Positions 5,640-9,011 of a DNA stretch of 9,011 nucleotides are shown here, piece by piece. Numbering within the stretch: the stretch's first letter is position 1; every line of letters starts with the position of its first letter. The DNA is from an uncultured Bacteroidales bacterium (lineage in GTDB: Bacteria; Bacteroidota; Bacteroidia; Bacteroidales; Muribaculaceae), in the NCBI GenBank assembly GCA_900554845.1, contig USIY01000074.1, positions 1-9,011 on the forward strand. The letters run 5' to 3'. A program made the translations under genes and the position numbers. The notes under the pieces were generated by a model. That model ran no database searches and had not been told where the DNA came from. It worked only from the letters and a program-made list of their open reading frames with translations.

Positions 5640-7244
5640 ATGGCAATCTTTGACCTATTCAGTAAATCCAATCGGAACACCATAAATAAGACGAGTCCAC
5701 ATAGCTCAAGATTTGAAGATGCCTGCGTTGATCCTAATAGACCGGCGCAGACTGCTATTATATATCAAAGCGAACTTGACTATATGTCAAGATGCATTTT
5801 AGACTATATTGACATAGAGACAGGAGGTCAGCTTTTCGGATACTGGACTTCGACAGGAGTACCTGTAGTACTATATGCAATCGGACCTGGACGACAAGCG
5901 CAACATAATCCCACTTCTTTTATTCAAGATCAGGACTATCTGCAATTGGTTGGGAACGAACTTCATAAAAGGTATAGATTACAGCATATTGGCGAATGGC
6001 ATTCTCACCACCAACTTGGACTCGCCCATCCAAGCGGTGGCGATGTGAATACCATGCAATATGGTGTAGGAAAACCAGGATTTCCGAGGTTGCTATTGTG
6101 TATTGGTAATTGTACTCGCACCCATACTACGGTCAATCCTTTTATATTTCACGAGAAAACTCCCCGTGAATATTCACAGGCGGCTTGGGACATAATAAGC
6201 CTTGATAGTCCTTTTAGAAAACTTGTTGATACAGAGCTGCGTTCAATTTTGATTCATCCATACACACGGTCAGCCTCGCATGGTGAAATAAGGAGCACTC
6301 GCTATGTGATAAAGGAATCTTCTTCACATAGATTGCATTGGCTAACGGAGAAAGCAGAGAATGTTGAAACGATGAAAACTTTTGTTTCAATGGTTCAATC
6401 AATGTATCCATCAATTACTGTGAAAGCTGAAATTCTTGAAAGCGGAGAGCCTTTAATTTCTTTAGTAGAGAAAGGCCTTTCGATAAAACTGCCGTATGGG
6501 TTCCCGGTGAAGAGTCCTATAGTGTCCTCTGCCACTGGAAATAATTTATCTTATCGTAGTAACTGGGAAATTGGAGAAGAATCTTTGACTGTAACTTTTG
6601 GTCGCTGGATAGCTTCTATACTCCCGAATATGATTAGTGATTCGCGTTCAATGAACGAAACTACAGATGAAGATGTTTATGGTCCGGAAAGGCGAGAATC
6701 ATTGACAAAAGAAGAGAAGAAAGAATACCGCAAGGCTAAAACACGTACTGAGCGAATTGCTTCTGAAAACCAAATTCTTTCATACTATTTTCATGACGCA
6801 GCGTTTGCCTGGAGTGACATTACTGACACTCCGGTTGTAAATATTGTTGCATATCCATTCACAAAAGGAAAGCAATGCGTAATACGCATGACTTTACCAA
6901 GTGACTTTCCCGAAAATAGGCCATCAGTACAAATCGGTTATTATCATGAAGATGATACTCCGGAACCGACTTTGCCAAAACATCTTTCGGAAATCAATTA
7001 CATCCGACTATCGGATTTATTCAATGGAGCTAAAGGGTATTATTCAAGAATGCTTGAATGGACGAATGATAGTTCCTTACTAAAAGCATATATTGTGGCT
7101 TGCACTATTGTTTTTTATAGCAATAAAGCCAATAAAGAATGTCGTGACGTAGGATACTATCTGAATCAATTTTTGGATAATGATTCAAAAATAAAAGATT
7201 TGATAAAAAATATATCAGAAAAAATAAAAGAGCAAAAACAGTAA
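5640..7244 (+). CDS. JAB/JAMM isopeptidase fused to E2-like domains without active-site Cys
   Basis: A 534-residue protein starting with ATG at 5640. Residues about 38-175 form a JAB (JAMM) metalloprotease domain: Glu60 in 'IETGGQLFG', and 'GEWHSHHQLGLAHPSGGD' with zinc ligands His121, His123 and Asp135 plus Ser132. This is the class of enzyme that removes or matures ubiquitin-like proteins. Residues about 245-330 ('SIKLPYGFPVKSPIV', then 'WEIGEESLTVTFGRWIASIL') look like a degenerate E2 fold. Residues about 376-515 align by eye with the next gene's product: 'ENQILSYYF' with 'EEQVISHYM', 'CVIRMTLPSDFPENRPSVQI' with 'YVLRIELPGYPNQKPNAYVE', and 'DVGYYLNQFL' with 'DMEYYLRHM'. No HPN or catalytic Cys is present at the matching place, so this is a pseudo-E2. 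A charged linker (about 340-372) separates them. It is first in a five-gene operon and 3 bases before the E2 gene. The JAB call is firm; the first E2-like domain is tentative. Confidence 0.9.
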   Translation: MAIFDLFSKSNRNTINKTSPHSSRFEDACVDPNRPAQTAIIYQSELDYMSRCILDYIDIETGGQLFGYWTSTGVPVVLYAIGPGRQAQHNPTSFIQDQDYLQLVGNELHKRYRLQHIGEWHSHHQLGLAHPSGGDVNTMQYGVGKPGFPRLLLCIGNCTRTHTTVNPFIFHEKTPREYSQAAWDIISLDSPFRKLVDTELRSILIHPYTRSASHGEIRSTRYVIKESSSHRLHWLTEKAENVETMKTFVSMVQSMYPSITVKAEILESGEPLISLVEKGLSIKLPYGFPVKSPIVSSATGNNLSYRSNWEIGEESLTVTFGRWIASILPNMISDSRSMNETTDEDVYGPERRESLTKEEKKEYRKAKTRTERIASENQILSYYFHDAAFAWSDITDTPVVNIVAYPFTKGKQCVIRMTLPSDFPENRPSVQIGYYHEDDTPEPTLPKHLSEINYIRLSDLFNGAKGYYSRMLEWTNDSSLLKAYIVACTIVFYSNKANKECRDVGYYLNQFLDNDSKIKDLIKNISEKIKEQKQ

Positions 7245-7247
7245 ACA

Positions 7248-7700
7248 ATGGACTACCAACGCAAACAACTGGAAGAGCAGGTAATCAGTCACTATATGGG
7301 AGGAAACAAATCTTTCGCTTTTGGTGATTTGAATACAACTAAACCATATCTCCGCATTGCAGCCCGAACCAATAGCGGTAAAGTCTATGTGCTTCGTATA
7401 GAACTCCCCGGATACCCTAACCAAAAACCCAATGCTTATGTAGAATGCATGCTTCGAGACTGCCATGGAAATCTCATGAATGGGGCAAGTACTAAAAACC
7501 ACACCTTGAGTCCTCACCCTAACGGATGGACGCAAATTTGCCATTATCACCCTGACGCTTGGAAACCGGATATGTCGTTGTGGATGGTATATGTAAGATG
7601 TGTGCTTTGGCTGAACATCTACGAACAGACTCTTCGTACCCACAATGATATGGAGTATTATCTCCGTCACATGGGTTCAGATGGTTCAACGATCAGATAG
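7248..7700 (+). CDS. E2-like (UBC-fold) conjugating protein with intact active site
   Basis: A 150-residue protein. It shows the order of landmarks of a ubiquitin-conjugating enzyme: an N-terminal helix (residues 3-17), strands ending in 'YVLRIELPGYPNQKPNAYVE' (47-66, the equivalent of the YPFKPP turn), then 'HPNGWTQIC' with His90-Pro91-Asn92 and Cys98, spaced as in eukaryotic E2s (HPN-x5-Cys), then 'WKPDMSLWMVYVRCVLWLNIYE' (105-126), equivalent to the W-P..l..vl..i segment, and a C-terminal helix. It should accept a ubiquitin-like protein from the E1 as a thioester on Cys98. It is a paralogue of the C-terminal domain of the JAB protein just upstream. Gaps of 3 bases on both sides indicate one operon. 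What it attaches, and to what, is not visible. Confidence 0.9.
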   Translation: MDYQRKQLEEQVISHYMGGNKSFAFGDLNTTKPYLRIAARTNSGKVYVLRIELPGYPNQKPNAYVECMLRDCHGNLMNGASTKNHTLSPHPNGWTQICHYHPDAWKPDMSLWMVYVRCVLWLNIYEQTLRTHNDMEYYLRHMGSDGSTIR

Positions 7701-7703
7701 AAT

Positions 7704-8015
7704 ATGGCCGACAAGTTATATTGGGATTCTCAAAAAAACACATTCGCACTACGTTCAGAATCAGACTCAGCCACATCTGACATGATTGTAATGGACCCGA
7801 ATATAGTTCATGTAGATGGACCGATCAGTCCTGACTATGTGGATCCCAATAGATTGATAGGGTTGATAATAAATCACAACAGAGATATTAGGCAAGGTTA
7901 TATCAAAGATTGTCCAATAAATTATGATGAGACGTTGCTTCGTGAAGCTATTGAAAAATACAATGATATAGTTGAACGTAAATATCGAGACAATTTTAAA
8001 CTAAGAAACAAATAA
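7704..8015 (+). CDS. Small protein of unknown function in the E1/E2/JAB operon
   Basis: A 103-residue protein that I do not recognise. It starts 3 bases after the E2 stop and ends 10 bases before the next gene. Residues 4-17 ('KLYWDSQKNTFALR') should form a beta-hairpin, and this W-D-x4-T-F pattern recurs in the next small protein. The middle has hydrophobic strands ('DMIVMDPNIVHVDG', 'RLIGLIINHN'), and residues 74-98 are a charged helix ('ETLLREAIEKYNDIVERKYRD'-like text). It ends in 'KLRNK', not Gly-Gly. Its place between E2 and E1, where such operons often encode the modifier or an accessory, makes it a candidate partner or substrate. It has no visible signal peptide, membrane segment or catalytic motif. 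Coding status is supported by tight packing in the operon. Confidence 0.72.
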   Translation: MADKLYWDSQKNTFALRSESDSATSDMIVMDPNIVHVDGPISPDYVDPNRLIGLIINHNRDIRQGYIKDCPINYDETLLREAIEKYNDIVERKYRDNFKLRNK

Positions 8016-8025
8016 TAAAGCATAT

Positions 8026-8217
8026 ATGGCACAAGAACTAAACCTCGACCAACTCTCCGACGCAATGCGTAAGCAACAGGAGGGCAATACCAACGGCAAA
8101 AGAGTCGTATGGGACAGAAACTCCATGACCTTCGTAGAACTGAATAGCAACGAGCAGGCGAACGACACCCAAAGCGTCGTAAACGATGTATCTAAAAGAC
8201 CTTTTTATTCGGCATGA
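8026..8217 (+). CDS. Very short protein sharing a W-D-x4-T-F motif with its neighbour
   Basis: A 63-residue protein that I do not recognise. It begins with an amphipathic helix-like stretch ('ELNLDQLSDAMRKQQEG'), then 'KRVVWDRNSMTFVEL' (residues 25-39), which matches 'KLYWDSQKNTFAL' of the preceding gene at W-D-x4-T-F. The rest is polar and probably disordered, rich in Asn, Gln and Ser, ending 'KRPFYSA'. It has no Gly-Gly end, but a peptidase-trimmed or Pup-like disordered modifier would not need one in the encoded form. Its stop overlaps the E1 start by 4 bases (ATGA), so the two are likely translationally coupled, which also supports it being a real gene. Alternatives are a leader ORF for E1 translation or an E1 cofactor. 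Confidence 0.65.
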   Translation: MAQELNLDQLSDAMRKQQEGNTNGKRVVWDRNSMTFVELNSNEQANDTQSVVNDVSKRPFYSA

Positions 8218-9011
8218 TTACGGAATCTGATTTTGGGAAACGTGTTTACTATATTGATGGTGAACAGTTGAACCAGTTTGTGGCATCATCTGAATACGTT
8301 TGCACAGGTTATGGCTATGAATGGGAAAAAGAAGGTGTAACACATATTCATTTTTCTCCGTTAGAACATTCTTTTGGGAAAAAACTGAACGTTAGCTTCG
8401 CCAAAGAGAATGGTCATCATTTATCAGATGCGAATATAAAAGTTGATATCGCATCTAATGGCTCTGCCCTTGTAGACGGGACTGAGGTTACCATAATACC
8501 CTCGAGAGAAAATCTATACAAACGAAACAAAGGTCTGATTGAACTTGATATTCTCGCAAATAAGAGAGTCCTGATAATTGGTCTTGGAAGTGGCGGCTCT
8601 CCGATAGCTGTTGAACTTGCAAAAGCAGGGGTTGGTCAGTTCGCTCTTGCTGATTTTGACAGAATAGAACTTCACAATCTATCACGACACATCTGTTCGC
8701 TCAACGATTTAGGTCGACTAAAAACCGATGCGGTTTCGGATGCCATTAAAGGCAAGAATCCATATGCTGTTGTTGATAAACTCCCCATCGATGTAAGCAA
8801 AAATCTTGACATTCTTGAAGAAGAGATCAAGAAAGCAGACATTGTAATGTGTTGTACTGACAATAACTCATCACGTTTTCATACGTCTGAATTACTTGTA
8901 AAACATAACAAGGTGGGATTGTTTGGTCGTGCCATAACACGAGCTGAAGGTGGTGATGTGTTTATTTATCGTCCTGGTCAGGCTTGCTATTTTTGCTTAC
9001 TTGGTAGCGAC
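8214..9011 (+). CDS. E1-like ThiF-family adenylyltransferase, 3'-truncated by the window edge
   Basis: Open from ATG 8214 to the last base (266 codons seen). Residues 1-115 are a domain I do not recognise, mixed strands with little helix ('THIHFSPLEHSFGKKLNVSF', 'VTIIPSREN'). From about residue 117 it is a ThiF/E1 Rossmann domain: 'VLIIGLGSGGSPIAVELAKAG' with the GxGxxG nucleotide loop (Gly123, Gly125, Gly128), 'ADFDRIELHNLSRH' with Asp147/Asp149, Asn155 and Arg158, Lys170, 'CCTDNNSSR' with Asp216-Asn217, and 'CYFC' (Cys258, Cys261), the first half of the expected structural zinc site. These residues serve ATP binding and adenylation of a ubiquitin-like C-terminus. The catalytic thioester Cys and second CxxC should lie beyond the window. 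It overlaps the preceding 63-residue gene by 4 bases and is the activating enzyme of the operon. Confidence 0.92.
   Translation, partial: MITESDFGKRVYYIDGEQLNQFVASSEYVCTGYGYEWEKEGVTHIHFSPLEHSFGKKLNVSFAKENGHHLSDANIKVDIASNGSALVDGTEVTIIPSRENLYKRNKGLIELDILANKRVLIIGLGSGGSPIAVELAKAGVGQFALADFDRIELHNLSRHICSLNDLGRLKTDAVSDAIKGKNPYAVVDKLPIDVSKNLDILEEEIKKADIVMCCTDNNSSRFHTSELLVKHNKVGLFGRAITRAEGGDVFIYRPGQACYFCLLGSD

Noticed and set aside
7215..7670. 151-codon minus-strand ORF
   Set aside because: It is antisense to the E2 gene, whose HPN-x5-Cys active site is clear.
8026..8217. Classical ubiquitin-like protein with Gly-Gly end
   Set aside because: The 63-residue protein ends in PFYSA, is mostly polar, and shows no beta-grasp pattern, so I list it only as an unknown.
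5640..9011. Type II CBASS locus
   Set aside because: CBASS Cap2 is an E1-E2 fusion next to a CD-NTase cyclase. Here E1 and E2 are separate and no cyclase or effector is in the window; one beyond the right edge cannot be excluded.

Overview
The window looks like part of a mobile element from a Bacteroidales bacterium (Bacteroides, Parabacteroides or Muribaculaceae type). The left half carries the distal end of a Bacteroides-type conjugative-transposon transfer operon in its usual order: traN, traO, traP, traQ, then a lysozyme. The integrase has the Bacteroidetes YxARH box, and the genes lack clear Shine-Dalgarno sequences, which also fits this phylum. I cannot name the species.

Region 1 (1-3720) is a tightly packed plus-strand operon with gaps of 3 to 10 bases or 4-base overlaps. 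It holds the C-terminal part of TraN, the outer-membrane protein TraO, a short protein resembling the TraP N-terminus, TraP with a Toprim domain, the lipoprotein TraQ, and a secreted lysozyme-like muramidase. Together these supply late parts of the conjugation machine (envelope proteins, primase, wall hydrolase). A long hairpin follows. Region 2 (3812-5044) is a tyrosine integrase with a strong hairpin terminator just after its stop.

Region 3 (5081-5639) has no convincing gene. It holds five hairpin-forming repeats. Four of them form two related units offset by about 314 bases, and the offset includes the start codon of the next operon. This looks like an old tandem duplication of an operon leader.

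Region 4 (5640-9011, running off the right edge) is a second, visibly more A/T-rich plus-strand operon for a prokaryotic ubiquitin-like conjugation/deconjugation pathway. It encodes a JAB/JAMM metalloprotease fused to E2-like domains that lack the active-site Cys, a stand-alone E2-like protein with an intact HPN-x5-Cys active site, two small proteins of unknown function that share a W-D-x4-T-F motif, and an E1-like ThiF-family adenylyltransferase cut by the window end. The parts resemble the Bil-like and related E1/E2/JAB operons found in bacterial accessory regions, several of which act in phage defence. No canonical ubiquitin-like protein ending in Gly-Gly is visible, so the modifier is either one of the small proteins or encoded beyond the right edge. 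The best reading is that this operon is cargo next to the integrase, but the element boundary is not visible.
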